Below are positions 44,145 through 54,476 of a stretch of DNA of 64,000 nt, piece after piece (within the stretch, counting starts at the first letter, position 1; each line of letters begins with the position of its first letter). The stretch lies in contig DASTRY010000001.1 in the NCBI GenBank assembly GCA_035760965.1, forward strand, positions 1 through 64,000. The letters are read 5' to 3'. Origin of the DNA: JADGHX01 sp035760965. Its GTDB lineage: Bacteria; Pseudomonadota; Gammaproteobacteria; Steroidobacterales; Steroidobacteraceae. The position numbers and the translations under genes are program-made. Under the pieces are notes generated by a model, which made no database searches, was not told the origin of the DNA, and saw nothing but the letters and a program-made list of their open reading frames with translations.

Positions 44145-45149
44145 TCAGCGCGCGAAGTGATCGAAGCCCGAATGCGAGAAATGCATCACAGTACCGCCGC
44201 GCGTGACGACCGCGCCCGGCTCGGAGCGCAACACGCCGATTGGACCATAGCCCCACTCGGCCGGCGGCAGCTCGCGCGTCATCGCTTCGACGTTTGCGGG
44301 CGACACCGCGAAACAGAGCTCGTAATCGTCGCCCGCAGTGAGCGCAAGCTCGCGCGCGCGAGTGTCGCCAACCGTCGACGCCAAGTGCGCCGACACCGGC
44401 AATCTGTCGTGTTCGATCACGACTCCGCAGCGACTCGCATCCGCGAGCTTGCCGGCATCGCCGAGCAGACCGTCCGAGACGTCGATGCACGCGCTGGCAA
44501 AGGGCCGCAGCCGGCGACCGAGCTCGACGCGCGGTGTCGGATACAGGAAACGCTGTCGCAGATAGTCCGCCGCAGCCGGCGCCGCGTTCGGCAGCTTCCC
44601 TTGTTCGAGCGCCAGACCCGCACCGGCATCGCCGGGTGTGCCCGACACGAACAGCACATCGCCCGGCTTGCCGCCGGAGCGCAGCATGACAGGCGGGCGC
44701 GGCGCGTAAGCGAGCACCTGTACGGTGACACAGAGCGGCCCTGAGGTCGTATCGCCCCCGACGAGCGCTACGTTATGTTTGCGGGCGAGCGCGCCGAGAC
44801 CCGCCGCGAACTCGCGCAGCCAGCCCTCATCGGCCGTCGGCAGCGTGAGGGCCAGCAGCGCCCAGGCCGGCTCCGCCCCCATCGCCGCGACATCGCTCAG
44901 ATTCACGGCGAGCGCGCGATGTCCTATGGAGGCAGCTGGGAAATGCGACAAGAAGTGCACGCCGGATACCAGCGTGTCGGTCTTCGCGACGAGTTGCATG
45001 CCGGCGGGCACATCGAGCAGCGCCGCATCGTCGCCGACGCCAACAGCCACATCGGAACGATGCGCCCCGCAGTCCTTGAAGAAGCGCGCGATGAGCGAGC
45101 GCTCGTTCAGCGGCGCATCCGGGTCCATCGGCGAACCGTTCGCAGGCAT
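44145..45149 (-). CDS. thiL: Thiamine-monophosphate kinase
   Basis: ATP-dependent kinase making thiamine pyrophosphate from thiamine phosphate. It has 334 residues. GVGDDAALLDV near the N-terminus, VNLSDVAAMGAEP, ALVGGDTTSG and CIDVSDGLLGD are the metal- and substrate-binding motifs. The start may be at 45149 or at 45128 (MDPDAPLNE). It closes the nrdR-ribD-ribE-ribB-ribH-nusB-thiL run, 46 bp after nusB. Confidence 0.95.
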   Translation of the reverse strand: MPANGSPMDPDAPLNERSLIARFFKDCGAHRSDVAVGVGDDAALLDVPAGMQLVAKTDTLVSGVHFLSHFPAASIGHRALAVNLSDVAAMGAEPAWALLALTLPTADEGWLREFAAGLGALARKHNVALVGGDTTSGPLCVTVQVLAYAPRPPVMLRSGGKPGDVLFVSGTPGDAGAGLALEQGKLPNAAPAAADYLRQRFLYPTPRVELGRRLRPFASACIDVSDGLLGDAGKLADASRCGVVIEHDRLPVSAHLASTVGDTRARELALTAGDDYELCFAVSPANVEAMTRELPPAEWGYGPIGVLRSEPGAVVTRGGTVMHFSHSGFDHFAR

Positions 45150-45195
45150 CAGCAGAATCGCGCGGCGCGAGCGGCGATGCGCATGACCGACGTGC

Positions 45196-45663
45196 TCAGT
45201 GCTCGTGCGGACGCAGCGTCCGCGCGGCGCGATCGAGCACGGCGTTGACGAACTTGTGACCGTCCGTGGCGCCGAAGCGCTTCGCGAGGCTCACGCCTTC
45301 ATTGATCACCACGCGATAGGGCACTTCGGGCCGCGACTTCAGCTCGTACGTGCCGATCAACAGCACCGCGTGCTCGATCGGATCGAGCAGCGCCGGGCTG
45401 CGGTCCATCCAGGCGGCGAGGTCCGCATCGAGCTCCGGCCGGGCCGTGTGAATGCCGCGCACGAGATCGCGAAAATACTCGTCGTCCGCGCGATCCATGC
45501 CCTCTTCGGTCGCGAACTCGCTGATGACGTCCTGCCACGAGGCCTCGTTCAACTGCAGCCGATACAGCGCCTGCATCGCCAGCTTGCGCGCGAGCGACTT
45601 TGCGCCGGACGCGAAGCGCGCCGCGTTCGGCCTCGAGCCGCGCGCACCCGAATCACCAGACAT
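45196..45663 (-). CDS. nusB: Transcription antitermination factor NusB
   Basis: RNA-binding factor for rRNA antitermination with NusE/S10. It has 155 residues with ARKLAMQALYRLQL at the N-terminus and VVINEGVSLAKRFG, FVNAVLDRAAR at the C-terminus. Start ATG 45663 overlaps the ribH end by 11 bp; 45672 is an alternative. The ribH-nusB-thiL order is conserved. Confidence 0.95.
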   Translation of the reverse strand: MSGDSGARGSRPNAARFASGAKSLARKLAMQALYRLQLNEASWQDVISEFATEEGMDRADDEYFRDLVRGIHTARPELDADLAAWMDRSPALLDPIEHAVLLIGTYELKSRPEVPYRVVINEGVSLAKRFGATDGHKFVNAVLDRAARTLRPHEH

Positions 45664-46150
45664 CGCCCACACTCCGGCCGGCGAGTTTCGCCAGCAAATC
45701 CGCCATCTCGAGCGCGCACTCCATGGCCTCGCCGCCCTTGTTGCTGCCGCCCGGGGCCGCGCGCTCGAGCGCCTGCTCCACGGTCTCCGTGGTCAAGACG
45801 CCAAAAGCGATCGGAATGCCGCTGTCGACGCTCACGGCCTGCAGGCCGCGCGCGCATTCGCCCGCGACATAGTCGAAATGCGCCGTCTCACCGCGAATCA
45901 CGCAACCAAGCGCGACGAGCGCTTCGTATTGGCCGCTGCTCGCAAGCTTGCGTGCAACGACCGGCAGCTCGAACGCGCCCGGCACGCGCGCGATCAGCAG
46001 CTGATCTTCCGCGCCGCCATGCTTCACCCATGCCGCGACCGCGCCCTTGATCAGGCCAGACACGACGAACTCGTTGAAGCGCGAGGCGATCACCGCCACG
46101 CGACGCTGCGCCGCCGGCAATTCCCCCTGAACGATCTGCGGTCCGCTCAT
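45653..46150 (-). CDS. ribH: 6,7-dimethyl-8-ribityllumazine synthase
   Basis: Penultimate enzyme of riboflavin synthesis, 165 residues. Visible motifs are ASRFNEFVVSGLIKGA, VPGAFELPVVA, and ALGCVIRGETAHFDYVA, which includes the catalytic His. It overlaps ribB by 4 bp (ATGA). Confidence 0.97.
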   Translation of the reverse strand: MSGPQIVQGELPAAQRRVAVIASRFNEFVVSGLIKGAVAAWVKHGGAEDQLLIARVPGAFELPVVARKLASSGQYEALVALGCVIRGETAHFDYVAGECARGLQAVSVDSGIPIAFGVLTTETVEQALERAAPGGSNKGGEAMECALEMADLLAKLAGRSVGDVW

Positions 46151-47370
46151 GCGCCCTCGGCCACGTAGCCATCGATCTCCAGCCCGAAGGCGGAGATGCC
46201 ATGCATCTGCTTGGGCGCGGAGAGCACGCGCATGCGCTTCACGCCGAGGTCCTTCAGGATTTGCGCGCCGACGCCGTATGTGCGCAGCACCTGGCCGCCG
46301 GCACCGACCGGCGGCGTCGTGTGCGGGACGGGACGTGCCGCTGTAGCAGCCGCTCGGGTCGTGACGCTGTCACTCTTTTGATCTGCGGCGCCGAGCGCGC
46401 GCAGGGCCTCCGTCAGCTCGGCTGCCGTTTCCTGCTCGCGCAGGATGACGACGACGCCGGCGCCCGCATGCGCGATCCGCTCGAGCGCGGCGCGCAGGGT
46501 CCACGCGTGCGGAGCGCCGCGCACGCCCAGCAAATCGCGCAGCGTGTCGGCGACGTGCACGCGGACGAGCGGAGGTGTGCTGCCATCGAGTACGCCGTGC
46601 GCGAGCGCGAGGTGCACGCTGCGCTGGACGCGATCCTCGTACGCGTAGAGGCGGAACTCACCGAACTCGGTCTGCACGTTCTGCTCGGACACGCGCTCGA
46701 CGGACCGCTCGTTGCGCAGCCGATAGCGAATGAGATCGGCAATCGTGCCGATCTTCAGATTGTGCTTGCGCGCGAACTCTTCGAGCTCCGGCCGCCGTGC
46801 CATCGTGCCGTCGTCGTTCATGACCTCGCACAGCACGCCGACCGGGCGCAGTCCGGCGAGCTTGCACAGATCGACGGCCGCTTCCGTGTGACCGGCACGC
46901 ACGAGCACGCCGCCTGGGCGCGGGCGCAACGGGAAGATGTGCCCCGGGCGCGCGAAATCTGCGGGGGTCGATTTGGGGTCGGCGAGCGCCTTGATGGTGA
47001 TGGAGCGATCGCTCGAGGACACACCGGTCGTCGTGCCGTAGCGGTAGTCGACCGACACCGTGAAGGCCGTGCGATAGGCCTCATCGTTGTTCGGCACCAT
47101 CTGCGGCAGCTCGAGCCGCGCGAGCTGCTCATCGTCCATGGGCGTGCAGAGGATGCCGCTCGAATGGCGGATCATGAAGGCCACGGCCTCCGGCGTCGCA
47201 TGCTCGGCGGCCATGATGAAGTCCCCTTCGTTCTCGCGGTCCTCGTCGTCGAGGACGATGACCATGCGGCCGGCTTGCAGCTCGGCCACGATCTCATCGA
47301 CGCTGCTCAGGCCTGAGGCCGGCGCGTCGCCGCCCGCGAGGCGTGGCGGAATGGAATAAACGTTCGACAT
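46147..47370 (-). CDS. ribB: 3,4-dihydroxy-2-butanone-4-phosphate synthase with inactive RibA-like tail
   Basis: The N-terminal half (about 1-215) is RibB, with DDEDRENEGDFIMAAE and RAGHTEAAVDL intact, making the four-carbon riboflavin precursor from ribulose 5-phosphate. The C-terminal half resembles GTP cyclohydrolase II but has lost the three zinc-binding cysteines. Where RibA has GSLRCDCG this protein has LRDLLGVRGAPHAW, and LREQETAAEL replaces the catalytic RQEGRG. It therefore cannot be a working RibA; the organism needs a separate ribA elsewhere. It is the RibBX type known from other proteobacteria. Confidence 0.93.
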   Translation of the reverse strand: MSNVYSIPPRLAGGDAPASGLSSVDEIVAELQAGRMVIVLDDEDRENEGDFIMAAEHATPEAVAFMIRHSSGILCTPMDDEQLARLELPQMVPNNDEAYRTAFTVSVDYRYGTTTGVSSSDRSITIKALADPKSTPADFARPGHIFPLRPRPGGVLVRAGHTEAAVDLCKLAGLRPVGVLCEVMNDDGTMARRPELEEFARKHNLKIGTIADLIRYRLRNERSVERVSEQNVQTEFGEFRLYAYEDRVQRSVHLALAHGVLDGSTPPLVRVHVADTLRDLLGVRGAPHAWTLRAALERIAHAGAGVVVILREQETAAELTEALRALGAADQKSDSVTTRAAATAARPVPHTTPPVGAGGQVLRTYGVGAQILKDLGVKRMRVLSAPKQMHGISAFGLEIDGYVAEGA

Positions 47371-47616
47371 AACACCTCTGCTAGGTCCGCCAAGACCCAG
47401 GTTGGGCGGGGCTGGCGGGAGGAGCCGCGCGCATGTGGCGCAGCGGCCGCAAGGATACTCGCCCTACGGCCGTCCCCGCCAATCGTGCGGAGCTCTCGGA
47501 CTCGCCGGCCCTTCGCATGGCTGGCGTTTCTCGGCGCGCTGGCCCGCGCCGGCAGTGCTGCTGCTGACCGCGTATCCATGCGTAGTCTGCCGCGCCTGCG
47601 GGAGTTGCCCGCGTCG

Positions 47617-48210
47617 TCAGGACATCTGGCTCAGCCGCTCGACGTAGCGCGCGATCGGGTCCACTTCGAGATTCACTCGCGCGCCGACCTGCAGGCGCCC
47701 GAGCGTGGTGACGGACTGTGTGTGCGGAATGAGGTTGACGCCGAAGGTCGTGCCCGCCACCTCGTTGACCGTGAGACTGACGCCGTCGACGGCGACGGAG
47801 CCTTTGCGAGCGATGTACCGCGCCAGCTCGCGCGGCGCGTCGAAGGTCACGCGCAGTGAGTCCCCGTCCTTCGCGACAGCGGTGACGCGTGCCACGCCGT
47901 CCACGTGTCCCGATACGAGATGGCCGCCGAGCGGATCGCCCGCGCGAAGCGACGGCTCGAGATTCACTTGCGCGTTCACTTGCAGCTCACCGAGGGTGGT
48001 GAGCGATAGCGTTTCATGCGAGACGTCTGCCGTGAATGCGTTGCCGGCGAGGGACGTGACCGTCAGGCACACACCTTGTACGCAGATGCTGTCGCCAATC
48101 GCCACGTTCGCGAGCTTCAGCCGCTCGGTCGCGATGGTGATCCGCGCGTCGACGCCGCGAGTTTCGCGCGACACGATGCGGCCGAGGTCCTGAACGATGC
48201 CGGTGAACAT
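47617..48210 (-). CDS. ribE: Riboflavin synthase alpha subunit
   Basis: Dismutates two lumazine molecules to riboflavin. It has 197 residues with the duplicated barrel typical of the enzyme: MFTGIVQDLG at the N-terminus, and the paired motifs SICVQGVCLTV and SVAVDGVSLTV. It lies 7 bp after ribD. The 246-bp gap to ribB (47371-47616) shows no FMN riboswitch. Confidence 0.96.
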   Translation of the reverse strand: MFTGIVQDLGRIVSRETRGVDARITIATERLKLANVAIGDSICVQGVCLTVTSLAGNAFTADVSHETLSLTTLGELQVNAQVNLEPSLRAGDPLGGHLVSGHVDGVARVTAVAKDGDSLRVTFDAPRELARYIARKGSVAVDGVSLTVNEVAGTTFGVNLIPHTQSVTTLGRLQVGARVNLEVDPIARYVERLSQMS

Positions 48211-48217
48211 AGGTTTC

Positions 48218-49399
48218 TCACGCGGGCCGCAGGCGCACGCGCAAATCGTCTCCGATGAGAATCTGCTCGATGATCCGGAACCGACGTGCGCGCTGTAAAT
48301 CCTCCAGCAGAGGCAGCTCGAATAGCGGGCGCGCGTGCGGGCCGAGGAACGTGGGAGCCATATATAAGAGTAGCTCGTCGGCAAGCCCATGCTGCACGAA
48401 AGCGCCGCTGAGCGTCGGGCCCGCTTCGACGAGCAGCTCGTTGACCTCGAGCTCGCCGAGGCGTGCGAGCACGGCCTGGAGATCGATGCGCGCGCGGGAC
48501 GGCGCCCCATCGCTCGGCCCGAGTTCGCCTGCGCGCTGCTGGCCGACCGGCTCGGCGACCCGCTCGATACGCACGCCCTTCGCGGCCAATGCTCCGCTCG
48601 GGCCGTCCTTGTCGCGCGTGAAGATCAGCGTTGGCGCGCTCGCATCCAGGATTTGGGCGGTGGGAGGCGTGCGCAGATCGGCATCGAGCACGACGCGCAT
48701 CGGTTGGCGCTGTGCGCCGGGAAGGCGCACGTTGAGGCGCGGGTCGTCGGCGAGCACGGTGCCGATGCCCGTGAGCACCGCGGAGCTCCGCGCGCGCCAC
48801 CGCTGCACATCCGCGCGTGCCGCCTCGCTGGTGATCCACTGGCTCTTGCCATTGGCGAGAGCGACGCGACCATCGAGGCTCGTACCCATCTTGATGCGCA
48901 CGAAGGGACGACCGGTGCGCTTCCACGTGAGATAGCCGAGATTCATCTCCTCGGCTCCGGATGCCATCAGTCCGGATTGCACTCGCACGCCCGCGGCGCG
49001 CAACGCTGCCGCGCCCTTGCCGGCAACGCGTGGGTTGGGATCGTCTATCGCATAGACGACGCGGCCGACGCGGGCGGCGATGAGCGCATCCACGCATGGG
49101 GGCGTGCGGCCGTAGTGACTGCAGGGTTCGAGCGTCACGTAGGCGGTGCAGTCGGCGAGATCGAGAGACGACGAGGAACCCGATGCGCGAAGCGCCTGCA
49201 GTGCCGCGACCTCGGCATGCGGTCCGCCAGCCCGTTCGTGCCAACCCTCCGCGATGATCTGCTCACCGCGCACGATGACGCAGCCGACGCGCGGGTTCGG
49301 ATGCGTCGTCTCGGCGCCGCGCTCGGCCAGCTCGAGCGCACGCGCCATCGCACGCCGATCGAGCGCGCTGAACGGCGAATCGCAGAGCGACCCGCTCAC
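48218..49399 (-). CDS. ribD: Bifunctional riboflavin deaminase-reductase
   Basis: Acts on the early pyrimidine intermediate of riboflavin. The N-terminal deaminase (about 1-150) has the zinc motifs [10 protein letters not shown] and [13 protein letters not shown]. The C-terminal reductase (about 160-393) has [12 protein letters not shown] and [12 protein letters not shown] loop of about 30 residues near 285-315 (rich in Gly, Pro, Ser) looks like a small insertion. It overlaps nrdR by 4 bp. Confidence 0.95.
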   Translation of the reverse strand: MSGSLCDSPFSALDRRAMARALELAERGAETTHPNPRVGCVIVRGEQIIAEGWHERAGGPHAEVAALQALRASGSSSSLDLADCTAYVTLEPCSHYGRTPPCVDALIAARVGRVVYAIDDPNPRVAGKGAAALRAAGVRVQSGLMASGAEEMNLGYLTWKRTGRPFVRIKMGTSLDGRVALANGKSQWITSEAARADVQRWRARSSAVLTGIGTVLADDPRLNVRLPGAQRQPMRVVLDADLRTPPTAQILDASAPTLIFTRDKDGPSGALAAKGVRIERVAEPVGQQRAGELGPSDGAPSRARIDLQAVLARLGELEVNELLVEAGPTLSGAFVQHGLADELLLYMAPTFLGPHARPLFELPLLEDLQRARRFRIIEQILIGDDLRVRLRPA

Positions 49400-49956
49400 T
49401 TCGACTTGCCCTCGCCTGCCTTATCCGAGGTTTCCCCCGCGGCATCGGTGGGGAGCAGCGGCAACTGCTCGCGATCCGCGTCGGCATCGCGCTTCCGCCG
49501 GCGCGGGTGCTGCCGCAGCCTTTCGATCTCCTCGCGAAACGCGTCGATGTCCTGGAAGTGTCGGTAGACCGACGCGAAGCGCACGAAGCCCACCTCATCG
49601 AGGTGCCGCAGCTCTTCCATCACCAGCTCGCCGACCGCGCGCGCCTGAATCTCGCGCTCGCCGAGCGCACGGATCTTGTGAAAGATGCGCCCGAGCGCTT
49701 CGTCGATCGCCTCGCGGCTCACCGGACGCTTCTCCAGCGCCTTCTCCATGCCGGTGCGGACTTTGTTCTCATCGAACGGCTGCCGCGAACGGTCGGCCTT
49801 GATGACCACCGGCATCACCAGCTCCGCGGTCTCGAAGGTGGTGAAGCGCTCCCCGCAGCTCAGGCACTCGCGGCGACGGCGGACCTGACGACCCTCGCTG
49901 GCGAGGCGCGAGTCGGAGACTTTGGTGTCTTCATGGCCGCAGAAGGGGCAATGCAT
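49396..49956 (-). CDS. nrdR: Transcriptional repressor NrdR
   Basis: ATP-cone repressor of ribonucleotide reductase genes, 186 residues. The N-terminal zinc ribbon has [11 protein letters not shown] and [12 protein letters not shown]. The ATP cone follows, with [13 protein letters not shown]. The tail beyond residue 155 is a charged extension ([12 protein letters not shown]). It heads the riboflavin operon. Confidence 0.96.
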   Translation of the reverse strand: MHCPFCGHEDTKVSDSRLASEGRQVRRRRECLSCGERFTTFETAELVMPVVIKADRSRQPFDENKVRTGMEKALEKRPVSREAIDEALGRIFHKIRALGEREIQARAVGELVMEELRHLDEVGFVRFASVYRHFQDIDAFREEIERLRQHPRRRKRDADADREQLPLLPTDAAGETSDKAGEGKSK

Positions 49957-50251
49957 GGCTGCACTTTAGGGACTGGAGGCGGGTTCGCAAGTCACGTTCA
50001 CAGTGCCGCCGGGGCAATGTGCGACGTCGCCGCACGCGTCAGCCAGCGCCCGATACAGCACGCCCGCGGGGGCAACGAGCCTGAGCCTCCACAGGCCCGA
50101 GACCGCGCGGCCCGATGCAGCATCGCGGGCACACCGGGCCGAGACAACCCGACCCGACGCAGCAAGGTCCGAGCGACGCCGGCCCGAGCGACACCGGCCG
50201 TGGCCGCACGGGTCCACGGCCGCACTGCCCCGTCCTCCGCGGCCGGAGTCG
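49957..50251. other. Non-coding gap between glyA and nrdR
   Basis: These 295 bp are GC-rich, with short diverged repeats of the type GCGAC(G/A)CCGGCC. A hairpin with perfect 8-bp arms, GGCCGTGG (50196-50203) and CCACGGCC (50214-50221), lies 30 bp past the glyA stop and may slow transcription. The nrdR promoter should be here, but I cannot identify it. Confidence 0.5.
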
Positions 50252-51508
50252 TTACGCCCCGTACACCGGAAATCGCCGGCACAGGTCGAGCACCTGCGGC
50301 CGAACCTTCTCGACGGCCGCATCGGCCCCCTCCGCATCGAGCACGTCCGCAACCAAGTCCGCGACGAGCTCGATCTCGCGCTCCTTGAAGCCGCGAGTGG
50401 TGGACGCCGGCGTGCCGATGCGCAGACCGCTCGTCACGGTCGGCGGCCGGGGATCGTTCGGCACGGCGTTCTTGTTCACCGTGATGTGCGCCCGCCCGAG
50501 CGCCGCATCCGCATCCTTGCCCGTGAGATTCCGGCCGACGAGGCTGACGAGGAACAGGTGGTTGTCCGTGCCGCCCGAGACAACCTGATAGCCGCGCTTC
50601 ATGAAGCGAGCCGCCATCGCGCGCGCATTCGCGAGCACCTGCTTTTGATAATCGCGAAACTCCGGCTGCAGCGCCTCGAGAAACGCGACCGCCTTCGCCG
50701 CGATCACGTGCATGAGCGGACCGCCCTGCGTACCCGGGAACACCGTGGAATTCAGCTTCTTCGTGATCTCTTCGTTGGCGCGCGCGAGGATCAGGCCGCC
50801 GCGCGGGCCGCGCAGCGTCTTGTGCGTGGTCGTCGTCACCACATCCGCGTGCGGCAAGGGATTCGGATACAGCCCCATCGCGACGAGCCCCGCGACGTGT
50901 GCCATGTCGACGAAGAAGTACGCGCCGACACTGCGCGCGATCTCCGCGAACCGGGCCCAATCGATGACACGCGAGTAGGCGGAGAAGCCCGCGACGATCA
51001 TGCGCGGCTTGTGCTCCTCGGCGAGCCGGCGAACATTCTCGTAGTCGATCTCGCCGTTGTCCGACCGGATGCCGTACTGCACCGAGTGAAAGAGCTTGCC
51101 CGAGAAGTTCACCTTGGCGCCGTGCGTGAGATGGCCGCCGTGGTCGAGGCTCATGCCGAGGATTGTCTCGCCCGGCTGCACCAGCGCGAGGTAGACGGCG
51201 GCGTTCGCCTGCGAGCCCGAGTGCGGCTGCACGTTGACGTAGTCCGCGCCGAATAGCTTCTTGGCGCGATCGATCGCGAGCTGCTCTGCGATATCGACGA
51301 ACTCGCACCCGCCGTAGTAGCGCTTGCCCGGGTAGCCCTCGGCGTACTTGTTCGTCAGCACGGAGCCCTGCGCTTGCAGCACGCGCGGGCTCGTGTAGTT
51401 CTCCGACGCGATGAGCTCGATGTGTTCCTCCTGACGGCGGCGTTCGCCTTCGAGCGCCTGGGCCAGCTCGGGGTCGAATGAGGCGATGTCCATCGTCGGT
51501 TGGAACAT
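50252..51508 (-). CDS. glyA: Serine hydroxymethyltransferase
   Basis: PLP enzyme interconverting serine and glycine with tetrahydrofolate. From the ATG at 51508 it has 418 residues. The PLP-lysine is in [14 protein letters not shown], with [12 protein letters not shown] near the N-terminus and [11 protein letters not shown] glyA-nrdR-rib order is common in proteobacteria. An upstream extension to 51613 is open but unlike the family. Confidence 0.97.
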   Translation of the reverse strand: MFQPTMDIASFDPELAQALEGERRRQEEHIELIASENYTSPRVLQAQGSVLTNKYAEGYPGKRYYGGCEFVDIAEQLAIDRAKKLFGADYVNVQPHSGSQANAAVYLALVQPGETILGMSLDHGGHLTHGAKVNFSGKLFHSVQYGIRSDNGEIDYENVRRLAEEHKPRMIVAGFSAYSRVIDWARFAEIARSVGAYFFVDMAHVAGLVAMGLYPNPLPHADVVTTTTHKTLRGPRGGLILARANEEITKKLNSTVFPGTQGGPLMHVIAAKAVAFLEALQPEFRDYQKQVLANARAMAARFMKRGYQVVSGGTDNHLFLVSLVGRNLTGKDADAALGRAHITVNKNAVPNDPRPPTVTSGLRIGTPASTTRGFKEREIELVADLVADVLDAEGADAAVEKVRPQVLDLCRRFPVYGA

Positions 51509-51545
51509 GGGTGAGCTCTCTCTTGAGGCTGACAGGGGGGCGCGG

Positions 51546-51551
51546 ATTGTA
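51546..51551 (-). promoter_or_regulatory. Candidate -10 box for glyA
   Basis: On the minus strand TACAAT lies 37 bp before the glyA start. No good -35 is visible at normal spacing. Confidence 0.35.
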
Positions 51552-51691
51552 ACCGGCTGGCGGTTGACGCAGGCGGTCAATCCAGGCGGGACGGACCGCT
51601 TCGTCAGCGACATCGGCCGGCGCGCATCCCCTGCCGGCCCGCGATGACGCCACCTCGCACGGCGTTCAGGAAACCGGCGGCCGAAGGAACC

Positions 51692-52651
51692 TCAAATCGA
51701 CCGATCCGGCCCGAGAAGTCCCTCGACCGCGGCGTTCCACGCCTGCGCGAGGTTGGCCCGGTTGTAGCCCCCGCCCCCGAGCCCGAGCACCCGTCCGTGA
51801 CCGAGCCGATCCGCGAGCGCCGCCAGCTCGCGCGCCGCGCGCCCGTGCGCGCCGGGACTGAAGCGCATGTGCGTGATCGGGTCGCCCTCCACGCTATCCG
51901 CCCCGCACTGGAGAATGATGAACTCCGGTTCGTGCACGGCGATGTGCTCGAGCGCCTTGGGCCAGACTGCGTCGAAGGTCTCGTCGTTCGCACCCGGCGG
52001 GACCGGCAGGTTCAGCTTGGTGCCGGCGGCGGGGCCCTTCCCCGTCTCGTCCGCGCGCCCAGTGCCGGGGTAGAGGTACCGGCCGTCCTCGTGGATGTCC
52101 GCGAAGATGACATTCGCGTCATCTTCGAACGCATAGAACACACCATCGCCATGATGCGCATCGATGTCCACGTACGCGATGCGTTTCAGGCCGTGCCGCT
52201 TGCGCAAGAGCTCGATGACGACGCCGATGTCGTTGAACACGCAGAAGCCCGCCGCGTGATTGCGCCCGGCATGGTGCAGCCCCGCGATCGGCACGAAGCC
52301 GCGTCGCGCCTGCCCTTCCATCACGGCGGTGGCGGCATCGAGCGCCGCGCCGACCACGCACGCTGCGGCTTCGTACACGCCGCGAAACGCCGGGGTATCG
52401 CCCGCGTCGAGAAAACCCTGCCCCGTCGCGGAGCGCTCGCGCACCATCGCCACGTAGCCGGGCGTGTGAAAGGACAGGATTTCGGCCTCGGTTGCATCGC
52501 GTGGCTCGAGCAACCGGCTGCGCCGGTGCAGCCCGCGCGCCTCGAATTCCCGCAGGAAGGCCCCATGTCGGTCGGGTCCGAACGGATGCCCGTCGCCGAA
52601 ACCGTAGCGCGCGAGACGTTCGCCGACGACCACTGCCAAATCGGACGTCAT
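51692..52651 (-). CDS. Histone deacetylase-like (acetylpolyamine/acuC family) hydrolase
   Basis: Zinc-dependent deacetylase of the HDAC superfamily, 319 residues. Active-site pieces are HHAGRNHAAGFCVFND (His dyad), VDIDAHHGDGVFYAF (zinc Asp and His), CGADSVEGDPITH (zinc Asp) and GLGGGGYN (transition-state Tyr). All catalytic residues are present. Bacterial members act on acetylpolyamines, acetoin-pathway proteins or unknown substrates, and this one cannot be placed. It is divergent from ettA with 141 bp between. The start is the ATG at 52651; the frame continues open to 52801. Confidence 0.88.
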   Translation of the reverse strand: MTSDLAVVVGERLARYGFGDGHPFGPDRHGAFLREFEARGLHRRSRLLEPRDATEAEILSFHTPGYVAMVRERSATGQGFLDAGDTPAFRGVYEAAACVVGAALDAATAVMEGQARRGFVPIAGLHHAGRNHAAGFCVFNDIGVVIELLRKRHGLKRIAYVDIDAHHGDGVFYAFEDDANVIFADIHEDGRYLYPGTGRADETGKGPAAGTKLNLPVPPGANDETFDAVWPKALEHIAVHEPEFIILQCGADSVEGDPITHMRFSPGAHGRAARELAALADRLGHGRVLGLGGGGYNRANLAQAWNAAVEGLLGPDRSI

Positions 52652-52792
52652 GTTGATGGATCGGCTCCGCAACGGCGCTGTCGCAATGGCGCCGAAGCCT
52701 AACAGCACACGGGCGTGCACGACAGGGGCCGGATGTCGCACAAAGCCGGCGTGTTCATGGATAATCCCGCGCCCGCTGATTACGGACCCGCA

Positions 52793-54466
52793 ATGGCTCA
52801 ATACATTTATACGATGAATCGGGTATCCAAGGTGGTACCCCCCAAGCGCACCATCCTGCGCGACATCAGCCTCTCTTTTTTCCCCGGCGCCAAGATTGGG
52901 GTGCTGGGACTGAACGGTTCGGGCAAGTCGACCCTGCTGCGGATCATGGCCGGTATCGACACCGCCATCGACGGCGAGGCGCGCCCCCAGAGCGGTATCC
53001 GCATCGGCTACCTGCCGCAGGAGCCGGAGCTAAACCCCGAACAGGACGTGCGCAGCGCCGTGATGGAGGGCGTGGGCGGCACGTACAAGCTGCTCGAGCG
53101 CTTCAACCAGATCAGCGAGAAGTTCGCCGAGCCCCTCGGCGACGACGAGATGAACGCGCTGCTTGAAGAGCAGGCGAAGCTGCAGGACGCGATCGACGCG
53201 GCCGGCGGCTGGGAGCTCGAGCGCAAGCTCGAGATCGCGGCGGACGCGCTGCGCCTGCCGCCCTGGGAGGCGAAGATCGCGACGCTGTCCGGCGGCGAGA
53301 AGCGCCGCGTGGCGCTCTGCCGCCTGCTGCTCTCCGCGCCGGACATGCTGCTGCTCGATGAGCCGACGAACCACCTCGACGCGGAGTCGATCGCGTGGCT
53401 CGAACGCTATCTCGAGGAGTACCCGAGCACCGTCATTGCGGTGACGCACGATCGCTACTTCCTCGACAACGTCGCCGAGTGGATTCTCGAGCTCGACCGC
53501 GGGCACGGCATCCCGTGGCAAGGCAACTATTCCTCCTGGCTCGAGCAGAAAGAGAAGCGCCTCGCGCTCGAAGAGCGCGAGCGCGAAGCGCTGCGCAAGA
53601 CGCTCGAGCGCGAGCTCGAATGGGTGCGCCAGAATCCGAAGGCCCGTCAGGCGAAGAGCAAGGCGCGCCTGCAGCGCTTCGAAGAGCTGCAATCGAAGGA
53701 ATTCCAGGAGCGCAACGAGACGAACGAGATCTACATTCCGCCGGGCGAGCGGCTCGGCGATCTCGTCATCGAGGTGAAGAACCTGCGCAAGGCGTACGGC
53801 GATCGGCTGCTGATCGACAATCTCTCGTTCAATCTGCCGGCCGGCGGCATCGTCGGCATCATCGGCCCGAACGGCGCCGGCAAGACCACCCTCTTCCGCA
53901 TGCTCACCGGCGCCGAGAAGCCCGATGCCGGCGAAGTGCGCATCGGTCCCACCGTGAAGCTCGCGTACGTCGATCAATCGCGCCACGCGCTCGACGACAA
54001 GAAGACCGTGTGGGAGGAAGTCTCCGGCGGCCTCGACATGCTGAAGGTCGGCAACTACGAGACGTCCTCACGCGGTTATCTCGGCCGCTTCAACTTCAAG
54101 GGCGCGCAGCAGCAGCAGCTGATCGGCGAGCTCTCGGGCGGCGAGCGCAATCGCGTACACCTCGCGAAGGTGCTGAAGTCCGGCGGCAACGTGCTGCTGC
54201 TCGACGAGCCGACGAACGACCTCGACGTGGAAACCCTGCGTGCGCTGGAAGAGGCGCTGCTCACCTTCCCGGGCTGCGCCGTCGTGATCTCGCACGATCG
54301 CTGGTTCCTCGATCGCATCGCCACGCACATCCTTGCGTTCGAAGGCGACTCGCAAGTTGTCTGGTTCGAAGGCAACTACCAGGAATACACCGAAGACTAC
54401 AAGCGCCGTAAGGGCGAAGACGCCGCCCAGCCGCATCGCATCAAGTACAAGCCGCTCACCCGTTGA
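52793..54466 (+). CDS. ettA: Energy-dependent translational throttle protein EttA
   Basis: ABC-F ATPase that binds the ribosomal E site and gates elongation according to ATP/ADP level. It has 557 residues with two ABC domains: Walker [10 protein letters not shown] and GPNGAGKTT, signatures LSGGEKRRV and LSGGERNRV, and Walker [12 protein letters not shown] and [11 protein letters not shown]. The arm region between helices is present near residue 95-140. The N-terminus [13 protein letters not shown] is diagnostic. The upstream open frame to 52715 overlaps the gap only. Confidence 0.97.
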   Translation: MAQYIYTMNRVSKVVPPKRTILRDISLSFFPGAKIGVLGLNGSGKSTLLRIMAGIDTAIDGEARPQSGIRIGYLPQEPELNPEQDVRSAVMEGVGGTYKLLERFNQISEKFAEPLGDDEMNALLEEQAKLQDAIDAAGGWELERKLEIAADALRLPPWEAKIATLSGGEKRRVALCRLLLSAPDMLLLDEPTNHLDAESIAWLERYLEEYPSTVIAVTHDRYFLDNVAEWILELDRGHGIPWQGNYSSWLEQKEKRLALEEREREALRKTLERELEWVRQNPKARQAKSKARLQRFEELQSKEFQERNETNEIYIPPGERLGDLVIEVKNLRKAYGDRLLIDNLSFNLPAGGIVGIIGPNGAGKTTLFRMLTGAEKPDAGEVRIGPTVKLAYVDQSRHALDDKKTVWEEVSGGLDMLKVGNYETSSRGYLGRFNFKGAQQQQLIGELSGGERNRVHLAKVLKSGGNVLLLDEPTNDLDVETLRALEEALLTFPGCAVVISHDRWFLDRIATHILAFEGDSQVVWFEGNYQEYTEDYKRRKGEDAAQPHRIKYKPLTR

Positions 54467-54476
54467 CACGGACTCC

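Noticed and set aside
47371..47616. FMN riboswitch before ribB
   Set aside because: I looked for the conserved RFN elements on the minus strand and did not find them.
49957..50251. Small gene in the glyA-nrdR gap
   Set aside because: Open frames here are low-complexity, lack ribosome sites and merely extend from neighbouring shadows.
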